26,059 bases of DNA from CAXGUU01 sp964012875 (GTDB lineage Bacteria > Pseudomonadota > Gammaproteobacteria > Ga0077536): positions 1-26,059 of the forward strand of contig CAXGUU010000007.1 in NCBI GenBank assembly GCA_964012875.1, written 5' to 3'. The notes under the pieces were generated by a model. It had not been told where the DNA came from. It did no database searches and saw only the letters and a program-made list of their open reading frames with translations. Position 1 is the stretch's first letter. Every line of letters begins with the position of its first letter. Shown here piece by piece: positions 15,496 through 24,018 of the stretch. The translations under genes were made by a program, and so were the position numbers.

Positions 15496-16749
15496 TTAGG
15501 TAACCTGTGCTTTTTTTTGCCCGACCTGTTCCAGGGGCGGCAGGTCGAGCGCGGCACGGAAGGTGTTGTGGAAATGATGCAGGGGCGCTTCGTTGCGGCC
15601 GAATATCAGGTGCGGCACTAGGCCGCTTTCGATGGTTCGCTGGGTTGATTCACCCATCTGGAAATCTTCCTGCTCAACGGTGCTGTCGAGAATCTCCATT
15701 GCGGCTTCGGGCGAGACGATGGCGTTGCCGTTACGCGCGCTCATGTCGTAGACATTGCCGCGCCCGATCACGGTTTTCTCCCCGCCCTCGATTAGTCCCA
15801 GTGCTTCGGCGCTGAAATAATGACTCATTTTGGTCACGGAATGTGTCGGATCGGCACCAGTTGGATAGATTCGGAACAGCGTGATCTGGCGGTCAGACAT
15901 CACCACCTGAATGTTCGGAAACAGGAAGTAGAGTATGGTGCCGACGCGGTCGAGGAACCATTTGTCCTTGGGCTTCTCTTTTAACGTGCCAAGCGAGAGG
16001 TTGGGAAACACAGCACGGTGATTGCGACCGTAGGCCTCACACGAGAGCAGGTCGCCGTGAAAAAGGTTGTTCAGCGTTTTGCGGTGCAGGCGGGCGAAAT
16101 GATAGGTCTCGCCAAAGGTGTCGTTGGCGAGCTTCCAGTTCATGCGTTTCTCAAGCGTACAGCCGCCGCGATAGACGCGATCCTCGCAATGCCAGCGGGC
16201 GATTTCAGGGGCCAGCTCGCCGAGTATCGTATCAACGTCTATGGCTCCGCCGGGTTGGGGATGCACCCAGAGCATGCCGTATTGCTCGACCGCAGGTAGT
16301 TCCAGCAGGCTATTGCATAGGCGATCGACCTCGCCGAAATGTTCGACTTCCGGAATGCCGACCAGCTTGCCGTCAACGTTGTACGTCCAGCCATGAAATG
16401 GGCAGGTGAAGCGCTTGGCGTTGCCGCGATCGCCGTCTGTGACTCGGGTGCCGCGGTGGCGGCAGGCGTTGATATAGGCCCTGAAGCGCCCCTCTGAATC
16501 GCGCGTTGCAATGAGTGGCACGCCGAAATCGTCCATCGCGAAATAGTCGCCCGGTTCCGGCAGGTCGCCCGTCATGCCGATGAGCTGCGGGTGTTCACGA
16601 AAAAATACCTGCCACTCGCGCGCTGCGAGATCCGGGTCGATATAGACCGCGGCAGGGTTCAAAACCTGGGTACCGGCGTCGTGCGTACCGCGCCGCTCAA
16701 GTTTGTCGAGTAGATCTTCGATAATTCTCACCTGGGTTGGATGGTCCAT
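15496..16749 (-). CDS. Aromatic ring-hydroxylating (Rieske) oxygenase alpha subunit
   Basis: This is the catalytic subunit of a Rieske non-haem iron oxygenase, 417 residues, which adds oxygen to a ring or removes a methyl group. The [2Fe-2S] ligands are Cys96/His98 (CRHRG) and Cys116/His119 (CPFHGW). The mononuclear iron site is in ETYHFARLH: bridging Glu214, then His217 and His222. A late acidic residue should complete it. An open frame extends to 16827; I chose the ATG at 16749, which has GTGGAA about 7 bases upstream and gives a normal N-terminus. No beta subunit, ferredoxin or reductase lies beside it, so partners must be elsewhere. Substrate unknown. Confidence 0.94.
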   Translation of the reverse strand: MDHPTQVRIIEDLLDKLERRGTHDAGTQVLNPAAVYIDPDLAAREWQVFFREHPQLIGMTGDLPEPGDYFAMDDFGVPLIATRDSEGRFRAYINACRHRGTRVTDGDRGNAKRFTCPFHGWTYNVDGKLVGIPEVEHFGEVDRLCNSLLELPAVEQYGMLWVHPQPGGAIDVDTILGELAPEIARWHCEDRVYRGGCTLEKRMNWKLANDTFGETYHFARLHRKTLNNLFHGDLLSCEAYGRNHRAVFPNLSLGTLKEKPKDKWFLDRVGTILYFLFPNIQVVMSDRQITLFRIYPTGADPTHSVTKMSHYFSAEALGLIEGGEKTVIGRGNVYDMSARNGNAIVSPEAAMEILDSTVEQEDFQMGESTQRTIESGLVPHLIFGRNEAPLHHFHNTFRAALDLPPLEQVGQKKAQVT

Positions 16750-16938
16750 GCTTGGTTCCACAGATAGGCCCGGAGGCGCCAAAGTATAGTGGGTTCGTAT
16801 TGCGGGAGCGATGCCGGGTGCCGGCAATTCGGCCGTGCCGGTGGCGATTTCGCGGCAGCAACCCGCAAATTGTTATCGATTTACCAAATTTTACGGACTC
16901 AGACCTAATAGTTCGGCCAGAAGATTCACAGGTCCTTG

Positions 16939-17926
16939 ATGTTGATGAGCCGATTTCGGTCGTAGCATGCTGGTGTCTTGCCGCGCGAGCTCGCCGTGGT
17001 GACGGCGATCATCGGGGTGTTGGTGGCGGGGGCTGTTGCAAGCTTCGGGGCGATTCGCACCAATACGAAAATCAAAGAAACCCATCGGGCGATGCACTCG
17101 GCGGAATTGTTGCTGCGCGCGTTTATCGCGCGCAATGGCCGCCTGCCTTGCCCGGGTGCTCCAACGCTGAACCTTAACCTCGCCGCTGATGCCGCAGAGT
17201 ATGGCCGCGAACGCGATGCCTCCGCACCCGGGACGCGCTGCCAGGGCAATCGCTTCGCGGCTACCACCGTGTACTGGGGTAACCTGCCAGCCCGCCATAT
17301 GGGTGCTGAAACCCGGGGAGCTCGCCGATGGCTGGGGCAATCACCTCTACTACGTGATGGTCAGCGGCACCGCGGTTATTAGTTCGCTCATCGGCGGGAC
17401 CTAACCGAGCGATGGCGGCGTGAGCGAGGTCGAATTGTGGGACAAGGCAGATGACGACAACGAGGACAACGACATATTTTTCGTGAGCAGCAACTATTTC
17501 GACGACGTTGCTCCAGTTTACACCGAGGACTATCTGGTTTTGCCGTTGGCGGCATTGCATGTCCAAACGAAAACAGCACTGACGCTGGAGAGGATGAACC
17601 GAACCGTCGCGGCAATCTATGCGTTTGCCACACACCCTAACCAGTCAGGTGATCCAGATGGTATCGCCGAGTACACGGACCCTGGTACCGGAATACCAGC
17701 GGCTTCTCTCAATGTCGAGCTGTGCCATAGTGGCTCGGGATGGGTCTCCGTAGGAGCACCAACCGATTTCCCATATCCGTGGGACCGGTACACTCGTACT
17801 GAGCGCAGGCTACACTGTGGATTAGATAACGGGGAAAACGGACGTGCAGCGCTATACCATGCTCCTTGCGTACAGTACGCATTGCTAGAGCGTCACGGGC
17901 AAATCCAAATACTAGGGAGCTGCTAG
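16939..17926 (+). pseudogene. Type IV pilin/pseudopilin-like gene, decayed
   Basis: From the ATG at 16939 (AGG a few bases upstream) the frame reads a short basic leader MLMSRFRS, a TAG stop (16963-16965), then HAG-VLPRELAVVTAIIGV. This is a prepilin-like cleavage site (Gly at -1, Glu at +5) and a hydrophobic helix. The globular part continues to about 17300, where it shifts by +1 into LKPGELADGWGNHLYYVMVSG, a typical pseudopilin phrase. That frame meets a TAA at 17402 and then stays open to 17926. Two stops and one frameshift make this a pseudogene. The 3' part from about 17640 uses codons unlike its neighbours (more ATA, CTA, GGA). No other secretion or pilus gene is nearby. Confidence 0.7.
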
Positions 17927-17966
17927 CAGCTGATTATGTGCGATTCAAGCGACTAATAGAGCTCTT

Positions 17967-18641
17967 ATGACCAAAATTTGCATCGTCTACTTCAGCCAAT
18001 TCAAAGGCGCGACTGAAAAACTGGCTGAGGCCATTGCCCGCGGAGCGGCTATGGTCCCCGAGACAGAGGCGCAACTGATTCGCGTCGAAGATGTCGATGA
18101 CCACTGGGTTGAACTGCACGCGGCAGATGCCATGGTGTTCGGCACGCCGACCTACATGGGCAGCGTTGCGGCCGGGTTCAAGGTTTTCATCGAAAAGCTG
18201 GCCGGCGAAGTCTGGCTGAAGCGCCTGTGGGTTAATAAGGTCGCCGCCGGCTTTACGGTGTCTGCCGGGCGCAGCGGCGACAAACTGAACTGCCTGCAGC
18301 AGCTGGTCATCTTTGCCTCGCAGATGGGCATGATCTGGGTCCCGGTGCGCATCACCGGTGGTCATTATTCGTCTGCCGGCAGCGAGGCTGATCTGAATCG
18401 CATGGCGGGCTATATCGGCCTCATGGCGCAGGCCAATATCGATGAGCCGGTCGAACTGGCGCCGCCACCGAGCGATATCGAAACGGCCGAGATGCACGGG
18501 CTCCACGTGGCCAGCGTCGCACGCCAATATGCGCTGGGTCGCCGCGAGCTACCGGCCGACTATGACACGTACGCGACCACCACCATTGACGAGGCCCATG
18601 CGCCGGCCACCTTGTTGCAGCTGATGTCGGAGAGTGAGTAG
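17967..18641 (+). CDS. Flavodoxin-family protein (NAD(P)H:quinone oxidoreductase-like)
   Basis: This is an FMN-binding flavodoxin-fold protein of 224 residues, probably a quinone or flavin reductase of the WrbA/NADPH-dependent FMN reductase group. The phosphate loop is FSQFKGATEKLA (9-20). The isoalloxazine loops are FGTPTYMGS (58-66) and TVSAGRSGDKLN (97-108). The C-terminal 60 residues are longer than in flavodoxins and fit WrbA-like proteins. The ATG at 17967 has only a weak purine stretch before it. It lies 71 bases before a luciferase-like monooxygenase in the same direction and could supply it with reduced flavin (inference). Confidence 0.88.
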   Translation: MTKICIVYFSQFKGATEKLAEAIARGAAMVPETEAQLIRVEDVDDHWVELHAADAMVFGTPTYMGSVAAGFKVFIEKLAGEVWLKRLWVNKVAAGFTVSAGRSGDKLNCLQQLVIFASQMGMIWVPVRITGGHYSSAGSEADLNRMAGYIGLMAQANIDEPVELAPPPSDIETAEMHGLHVASVARQYALGRRELPADYDTYATTTIDEAHAPATLLQLMSESE

Positions 18642-18712
18642 GGTCCCGACGTCGCCAAACGTGCCGGCACGACCGTTGTACACTGTGCTGCCTGACTACG
18701 GGAGGTCACGAC

Positions 18713-20005
18713 ATGCGCTTTGGCGTCTTCTACGAACTACAGCTGCCCAAACCCTGGGCCGAGGGCGACGAACACCGGCTCTTCCATGAGGCCCTGGAGC
18801 AGGTGGTGCTGGCAGATCGCCTGGGCTTCGATTACGCCTGGGATGTAGAGCATCATTTTCTCGATGAGTACTCGCATTCCTCCGCGCCGGAAGTGTTCCT
18901 CGCAGCGGCGGCGGTCAAGACCTCCAACATCCGCCTTGGCCACGGCATCCGCCAGGTTATCCCGCACTATAATCATCCCGCGCGGACCGCCGAAGGCCTG
19001 GCGACGCTCGATCTGATTTCGAATGGTCGCGTAGAGTTCGGCACCGGAGAGGGGGCAACGCGGCTCGAACTGCACGGCTTTGGTGTACCGGCCAGGCACA
19101 AGCGCGCGCTCTCGCTGGAAGCGGCCGAGCAAATCTGTAACATGATGGTGCTGACGCCGTATCCGGGATTCGAGGGCGAGGGGTTTTCGATGCCGTGTCG
19201 CAATGTGTTGCCCAAACCATTGCAAAAGCCGCACCCGCCGCTGTGGATGGCCTGCAGCAACCGCGAGACGATCAAGGTCGCGGCGCGTAACGGTGTCGGT
19301 GCGCTCGCGTTTTCGTTCCTCGACCCCGAAGAGGCGCACGCCTGGTCGAAGATTTACTACGACATAATCAAGAGTGAAGAATGCGTACCGCTCGGCTGGA
19401 GCGTTAATGCGAACCTCGCCATGGTGTCATCGTTTTCCATGCACGAAGATCGTGCCGAGGCCATTCGACGCGGCCAGGACAACTTCGAGTTCTTTCGCTA
19501 TTCGCAGCAGAAACTGGTGGCGGAAGATTTCGTGCCGGGATACAGCGACATGTGGTCGGAGTTCATGACCAAGCGCGGTGATGCGTCTGATCGACTCATC
19601 CAGGCGGCTTTGTCGCGCTCTGAATATGATGGTGCCGGTATCGGTACGCCCGATGACATGCGACGCCATCTCGGCAACATGCAGGATGCGGGCGTCGACC
19701 AGTGCATTTTTCTGCAACAGGCGGGACGCAACTCCAACCAGAATATCTGTGAGTCACTTGAGCTCTTTGCGGACTCGGTTATGCCTGACTTCGTCGCCGG
19801 TCGCGAAGAACGCGAAGCGGCCAAGGCCGCCGAGCTCGCGCCCTACATCGAGGCGGCGCTCGCGCGCAAACAACGCATGCCGGCGCTGGCCGAGGACGAA
19901 GTACCGGTCGTCAAAGCGGCGGTTAAGGCGGCGACTTTTGACGCCCAGCGTCAACGGGCACTGGCGCTGGCGGCAACGGATGAAGCCACGGCAAAATCCG
20001 GTTGA
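18713..20005 (+). CDS. LLM class flavin-dependent monooxygenase (bacterial luciferase-like)
   Basis: This is a luciferase-like TIM-barrel flavin monooxygenase of 430 residues. Typical segments are MRFGVFYELQLPKPW, FDYAWDVEHHFLDEYSHSS, the strand IRLGHGIRQVIPHYNHPART, and LISNGRVEFGTGEG. The pair EHHF resembles the catalytic His region of luciferases and alkanal or alkane monooxygenases. The last 60 residues are an Ala/Glu/Lys-rich tail. The ATG has a strong GGGAGGT 8 bases upstream, and is the best ribosome site in the window. It follows the flavodoxin-like gene, a plausible reductase partner. Substrate not identifiable. Confidence 0.93.
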   Translation: MRFGVFYELQLPKPWAEGDEHRLFHEALEQVVLADRLGFDYAWDVEHHFLDEYSHSSAPEVFLAAAAVKTSNIRLGHGIRQVIPHYNHPARTAEGLATLDLISNGRVEFGTGEGATRLELHGFGVPARHKRALSLEAAEQICNMMVLTPYPGFEGEGFSMPCRNVLPKPLQKPHPPLWMACSNRETIKVAARNGVGALAFSFLDPEEAHAWSKIYYDIIKSEECVPLGWSVNANLAMVSSFSMHEDRAEAIRRGQDNFEFFRYSQQKLVAEDFVPGYSDMWSEFMTKRGDASDRLIQAALSRSEYDGAGIGTPDDMRRHLGNMQDAGVDQCIFLQQAGRNSNQNICESLELFADSVMPDFVAGREEREAAKAAELAPYIEAALARKQRMPALAEDEVPVVKAAVKAATFDAQRQRALALAATDEATAKSG

Positions 20006-20220
20006 TGGCCGCCCGGGGCCCGACTTTGAAATTGCCGCATGAACTGAAGCCAGTGGTTGTCTGAACTCAAACGGGCGCAAGTACCGGTTCCGGCTGTCTC
20101 GGGTTGTCTGGCCGCAACCATCGCGCCCGGTCGTAGCGCGTCCAGGTGATACCATGGACGCCGCTCGGCGCCCACCCGTCAGCCCCGCCCCGCCCGGACC
20201 ATCACGCAGGATTACCAGCA

Positions 20221-20988
20221 TTGAACAACACGTTTCTCTGGGTCATGGGTCTCTGCTGCGCGGGGAGCCTGCTGAGTGTCGGCGCTGCCGGTGTGTACCT
20301 GTTGTTGCCCGAGCGTACGCGCGAGAAGTCAGTTGAGTACCTGCTGGGTTTTGCGATTGGCATGTTACTGGGCGCCGGCTTTCTGCACCTGCTGCCACAG
20401 GCGATTAAGCAGGCGCGTGACAGTACGGAAGGCCTCATGGGTACGGCGCTGTTCGCGATACTGGTGTTCTTCGTGCTGGAAAAAGGCCTGATCTGGCGCC
20501 ACCATCACCATCATGGCGGGCACGATCACGACGGCGGGCACGAGCACCCGGCCGGAACACTCATCTTGATCGGCGATTCGGTGCACAACTTTATGGACGG
20601 CATTCTCATCGCCGCCGCATTTCTGGCTGATCCGGACCTGGGCGTCGTCACCGCGCTTGCGGTGATCGCACACGAAGTCCCGCAGGAATTGGGCGACTTC
20701 GCCATATTGCTGCACAGTGGGTACACGCGCGCCCGGGCGTTCCTGTTCAACGCCTTGTCGTCGCTGGCGATGATCCTGGGTGCCGTGCTGGCCTGGTTTA
20801 CCTTGAGCCGGATCGACTGGCTGATTCCCTACCTGCTGACCTTCACCGCCGCGAGTTTTATCTACGTCGCGATGTCGGACTTGATGCCGGCACTGAACCG
20901 CAAAATCGGCCTCAAGGACACCGCTATCCAAATCACCCTTATCACATCAGCGATCGGACTGAACCTGTTGATTCACGCCGTCAAGTAG
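20221..20988 (+). CDS. ZIP family divalent metal transporter
   Basis: This is an inner-membrane ZIP metal (probably zinc) importer of 255 residues with about eight hydrophobic segments. The metal-binding helices carry HNFMDGILIA (122-131) and HEVPQELGDF (151-160), the family signatures. A His-rich cytoplasmic loop (HHHHHGGHDHDGGHEH, about 94-109) lies between the third and fourth segments. The start is probably TTG at 20221, with GCAGGAT about 11 bases upstream; a GTG at 20146 adds a Pro-rich, non-family N-terminus and is less likely. The 215 bases before it hold nothing I can name, and no Zur box was recognised. Confidence 0.93.
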   Translation: MNNTFLWVMGLCCAGSLLSVGAAGVYLLLPERTREKSVEYLLGFAIGMLLGAGFLHLLPQAIKQARDSTEGLMGTALFAILVFFVLEKGLIWRHHHHHGGHDHDGGHEHPAGTLILIGDSVHNFMDGILIAAAFLADPDLGVVTALAVIAHEVPQELGDFAILLHSGYTRARAFLFNALSSLAMILGAVLAWFTLSRIDWLIPYLLTFTAASFIYVAMSDLMPALNRKIGLKDTAIQITLITSAIGLNLLIHAVK

Positions 20989-21095
20989 GCCCGCGCGAGA
21001 AAATCGCGGCGCGGCGAACAGCCAAGGATTCCCCGCTGTTTAAGGCTTACCGACGCGGTTCAGTGAAGGTATATCGCGCAGTGAGCCAGCCACCT

Positions 21096-21190
21096 AAAAA
21101 ACGAGCGAGCATGACCGCAGGCAAGGCGCGCGGCGTTCGAGGAGCGGAGTTTATTGATGGATAAATGAGCAGCGGAGAACGGCGCGCAAC
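21096..21190 (+). repeat. Dispersed intergenic repeat, copy 2
   Basis: The order of blocks is AAAAAACGAG, GGCAAGGCGCG, GAGGAGCGGAGTTTA, a short spacer, TAAATGAGCAGCGGAGAA. These align block by block with the minus-strand reading of 7266-7373 (AAAACG, GGCGCGG, GCGAGGACCGGCGTTTA, TAAATGAGGACCGAAGA). It sits between the convergent stops of the ZIP transporter and the amidase. The rest of this 241-base gap holds GC-rich inverted stretches just after the ZIP stop and nothing else clear. Confidence 0.55.
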
Positions 21191-21229
21191 GCCGCCTCTG
21201 GGTAGCACTGCCGTTTTGCCGAACGACGG

Positions 21230-22747
21230 CTACAGCTGCTCGAAAGCGTGGCCGGCTCGCAGGACGACGTCATCCTCCCCAAACCGTCCGGTAAACATCA
21301 TGCCGACCGGTAAGCCATTCGACATGCCTGCCGGCACACTCATCGACGGATGGCCGGTGGCGTCGAACGGGCAGGTATTGCCTATCATGTCGAGCGCGCA
21401 ACCCAGAATGGTCGGCAGATCAGCATCTGCCGGCGGAATGCGATGCGCTTTCATGGGGGTGGTCGGCATAACAATGAGGTCGAATTTCGCCAATGCCTCG
21501 TTATAGGCATCACGCAGGGGCCGGATCAGGTTCTGTGCCTTTGCCGAGTAATAGTTGCCATAGCGGTTGCGCATTATTTGCGCACAAAGCAGTACTGTCT
21601 TAACCGTGACGGGCATGGCATCGGCGCGTTCACGCTGGGCGGTGTAGTAAAAACGAATTGCTTCGGTCAGGTAGTGTCCCTTATTCATCATGCCATTCGG
21701 ACCGAGGTAGGTGGCGCTCGACAGGGTGTTGTCGAGTGAGCTCGTAATCATGATGCTGCCAGCGGTGGTGTGCGCCGGAATCGACACCTCGGCGACGGTG
21801 GCGCCGGCCTCGGACATGCGGGACGCTGCGGCGCGTACCATGTCGTCGACATCTTGTTCAGCGGCTGGCGTACCGAAACCTTCAGTAACCAAGCCGATCT
21901 TGAGTCCCCCGACACCGCGTGTCAGTTCGGCAACGTAATCTTTCGGTTGCAGCGCCGTGTTCTGCCGCGGGTCCAGGCCGTCGTCATAACCGCCAATGAC
22001 CTCCAGCAGCAATGCACAGTCTTCCGTCGAGCCGGCCATGGGGCCTAGGTGATCAATCGACTGATCGATACCCGCGGCGCCCGTGTAGGGCACCAGGCCG
22101 TAACTCGGCTTGATGCCGTAACAGCCGGAGAACGAGCTTGGCATGCGCACCGAGCCACCCTGGTCGCTGCCGATCGCCATGTCGCACTCGTCGGCAACGA
22201 TGAGTGCCGCGCAACCGCTGGACGAGCCACCGGTCATGTATTCCGGGTTGTGGGGGTTTCGAACCGGGCCGGTTGCCGATGTATGGCTGCCGCCCGAATA
22301 GCAATAGTCTTCGCACACTGCCTTGCCCAGAATTGTGCCGCCGGCGTCGAGCACGCGCGTCACCACGGTGGCGTCTTCGTCGGGGACCATGCCGTCGAAA
22401 ACGGCACTGCCATTCATCATCGGCACATCAGCAATAGCGATGTTGTCCTTAATCACCACCTGTTTACCGGCAAGCTTGCCGCTGGCGGCGCCTTCAATGC
22501 GGCACTTCCAGTACCACGCGTTGTAAGGATTGTCGTCCCCGGTCGGGCGTGACAATTCTCCGCGCGGGTATTTGGGCTGCAGCTTGGGCGCGTCCAGCGA
22601 ATCGATCAAATTGAAGTCACTTATGAGCCCAGCCATGAACGAGCCATAGAGCGCGAGTTCATCGTCATTCATGTTGTAGTGCAGAGAGTTCGCGGCAGCG
22701 CGGAGCTCTTCGATCGTAGCTGCGGGAATTGCATCTTTATTAGACAT
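21230..22747 (-). CDS. Amidase signature family amidohydrolase
   Basis: This is an amidase-signature enzyme of 505 residues hydrolysing a carboxamide. The Ser-cisSer-Lys triad is visible: Lys100 (VVIKDNIA), cis-Ser in GGSSSG (173-178) and nucleophile Ser199 in GSDQGGSVR. The N-terminal extension of about 60 residues before PKYPRGE is common in amidases of the aliphatic/urethanase group. The glycine-serine-rich core is complete and uninterrupted. The ATG at 22747 has AGGAGAA about 9 bases upstream. GatA is unlikely since no gatB or gatC is present and the N-terminus differs. The natural substrate is unknown. Confidence 0.94.
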   Translation of the reverse strand: MSNKDAIPAATIEELRAAANSLHYNMNDDELALYGSFMAGLISDFNLIDSLDAPKLQPKYPRGELSRPTGDDNPYNAWYWKCRIEGAASGKLAGKQVVIKDNIAIADVPMMNGSAVFDGMVPDEDATVVTRVLDAGGTILGKAVCEDYCYSGGSHTSATGPVRNPHNPEYMTGGSSSGCAALIVADECDMAIGSDQGGSVRMPSSFSGCYGIKPSYGLVPYTGAAGIDQSIDHLGPMAGSTEDCALLLEVIGGYDDGLDPRQNTALQPKDYVAELTRGVGGLKIGLVTEGFGTPAAEQDVDDMVRAAASRMSEAGATVAEVSIPAHTTAGSIMITSSLDNTLSSATYLGPNGMMNKGHYLTEAIRFYYTAQRERADAMPVTVKTVLLCAQIMRNRYGNYYSAKAQNLIRPLRDAYNEALAKFDLIVMPTTPMKAHRIPPADADLPTILGCALDMIGNTCPFDATGHPSMSVPAGMSNGLPVGMMFTGRFGEDDVVLRAGHAFEQL

Positions 22748-22808
22748 CGGAAAGTTCTCCTGTGCCGCTACGGTTTCGACGATTTAAGCAGCGCTATGAG
22801 AATTAGTG

Positions 22809-22925
22809 GAGGCAGGCAAGACAAGGCTAATTTCGTTTGGAAAGCGGAGTTTACACGTCGGCAAATGGGCATTTCTAAACGATGTTCATTGCAAATGACT
22901 CGGCAGTATTGGCAAGCCCATGGAT
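22809..22925 (+). repeat. Dispersed intergenic repeat, copy 3 (diverged)
   Basis: The blocks GGCAGGCAAGACAAGGC, AAGCGGAGTTTACAC, CAAATGGGCA match copy 2 in order and spacing, with more substitutions. A second weaker echo (TTCATTGCAAATGACTCGG) follows. It lies in the 191-base gap between the HtrA-like stop and the amidase start, upstream of the amidase ribosome site. Confidence 0.4.
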
Positions 22926-22938
22926 TCTCACACCGCTT

Positions 22939-23916
22939 CTAGTGGAACTCGGGGGTTTTCCAGAAGTCCCTGCGATCAACTGACGGGACGCTGACATGTA
23001 GCGTCTCGCCATCACGTTCGATGGTCAGCGGAATCTCGGTACCGGCCGGGCCCACGGCCCACATGGTGCGAAATAGCGATGCCAGTCCGTGTGGCGTGTG
23101 GCCGTCGAGCTCAACCACAATATCGCCGGCCTGCAGGCCGGCGCCTGCTGCCGGCGCGTTATCGTAAACACCCGCCACCATGAACCGATTCTCGACCTCG
23201 GAGACAAACATGCCGAGCCAGGGACGGGCGGGTTTGAGTGTCCGTCCATACATCATCAACTCTTCCATAATGGGTTTCAGCATGTTGATCGGCACCATCA
23301 TGTTGCCTTCCAGTGCTCCGAGCTCGGAGGAGATTTGATCGATAAACAGGGAACCGATACCTGCGAGTTGTCCGGTTTCATCGATCAGTGCTGTGCCCCC
23401 CCAGTTCGGGTGGGGCGGCGCAGTAAACAGGGCTTCGTCCAGCACATACTCCCAGTAGCCGGCAAATTCATGCCGGGCCGCGAGCGTCACTTTCAATGAA
23501 TCTCCAGTGCCACCACAGCCCGCGACCACGAGTTCATCGCCCGGCGACAAGGCGTCGGAGTCGCCCACGGGCATGGGTGCTACATCCAGCCTGCCGAGCG
23601 CCTGCACTAGGCCGAAACCGGTTTCATAGTCATAGCCGACGAGATGCCCGGCGACCGCCTGACCCTTGCGGGTCACGATCCAGATCGAGCTGGCTTCGGT
23701 GACTAGGTAGCCGATGGTAACGATGAGGCCGGTGTTATTGATAAGCACCCCATGGCCGGCGCGCTCGGTACCCAGGATGGGGGCGGTGAAGGCGTCCTCG
23801 GGTATTTCCGCGCGCAGCGATACGACGGCGTCGAGGGCGGACTCCAGTTTATAGTCCACATCAGCGGCGGCGGCGCGCAGTTCGGGTGGAATTAGGTACT
23901 CGGGTTGTTCGTCCAT
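22939..23916 (-). CDS. HtrA/DegP-like protein with PDZ domain, catalytic triad lost
   Basis: This protein of 325 residues has the trypsin-like HtrA domain (about 45-225) followed by a PDZ domain (about 228-312, KPARPWLGM then NAPAAGAGLQAGDIVVELDG). All three catalytic positions differ from protease consensus. The His site (TNxHV) reads VTIGYLV, giving Tyr70. The Asp site reads DYETGFGLV, giving Gly100. The Ser site (GNSGG) reads PNWGG, giving Trp172. The fold-defining neighbours (GVLI, GDSDAL, GDELVVAG, PINML) are kept, so it looks like a maintained non-protease rather than decay. No signal peptide is evident, so a cytoplasmic place is likely. It probably binds peptide C-termini. It is divergent from the sirtuin gene. 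Confidence 0.88.
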   Translation of the reverse strand: MDEQPEYLIPPELRAAAADVDYKLESALDAVVSLRAEIPEDAFTAPILGTERAGHGVLINNTGLIVTIGYLVTEASSIWIVTRKGQAVAGHLVGYDYETGFGLVQALGRLDVAPMPVGDSDALSPGDELVVAGCGGTGDSLKVTLAARHEFAGYWEYVLDEALFTAPPHPNWGGTALIDETGQLAGIGSLFIDQISSELGALEGNMMVPINMLKPIMEELMMYGRTLKPARPWLGMFVSEVENRFMVAGVYDNAPAAGAGLQAGDIVVELDGHTPHGLASLFRTMWAVGPAGTEIPLTIERDGETLHVSVPSVDRRDFWKTPEFH

Positions 23917-24018
23917 TGATGAAGGCTGAGGGCACGATTTGAAATTATTTAATGCACGCCATGTTACCAGTTCATGCCGGGCGAAATGTTAATGTAGGAC
24001 GCCTTGGCTGGGGGGGGT

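Noticed and set aside
20006..20220. Riboswitch or Zur operator before the ZIP transporter
   Set aside because: I could not find a known metal-riboswitch core or a Zur-like palindrome in these 215 bases, only GC-rich sequence.
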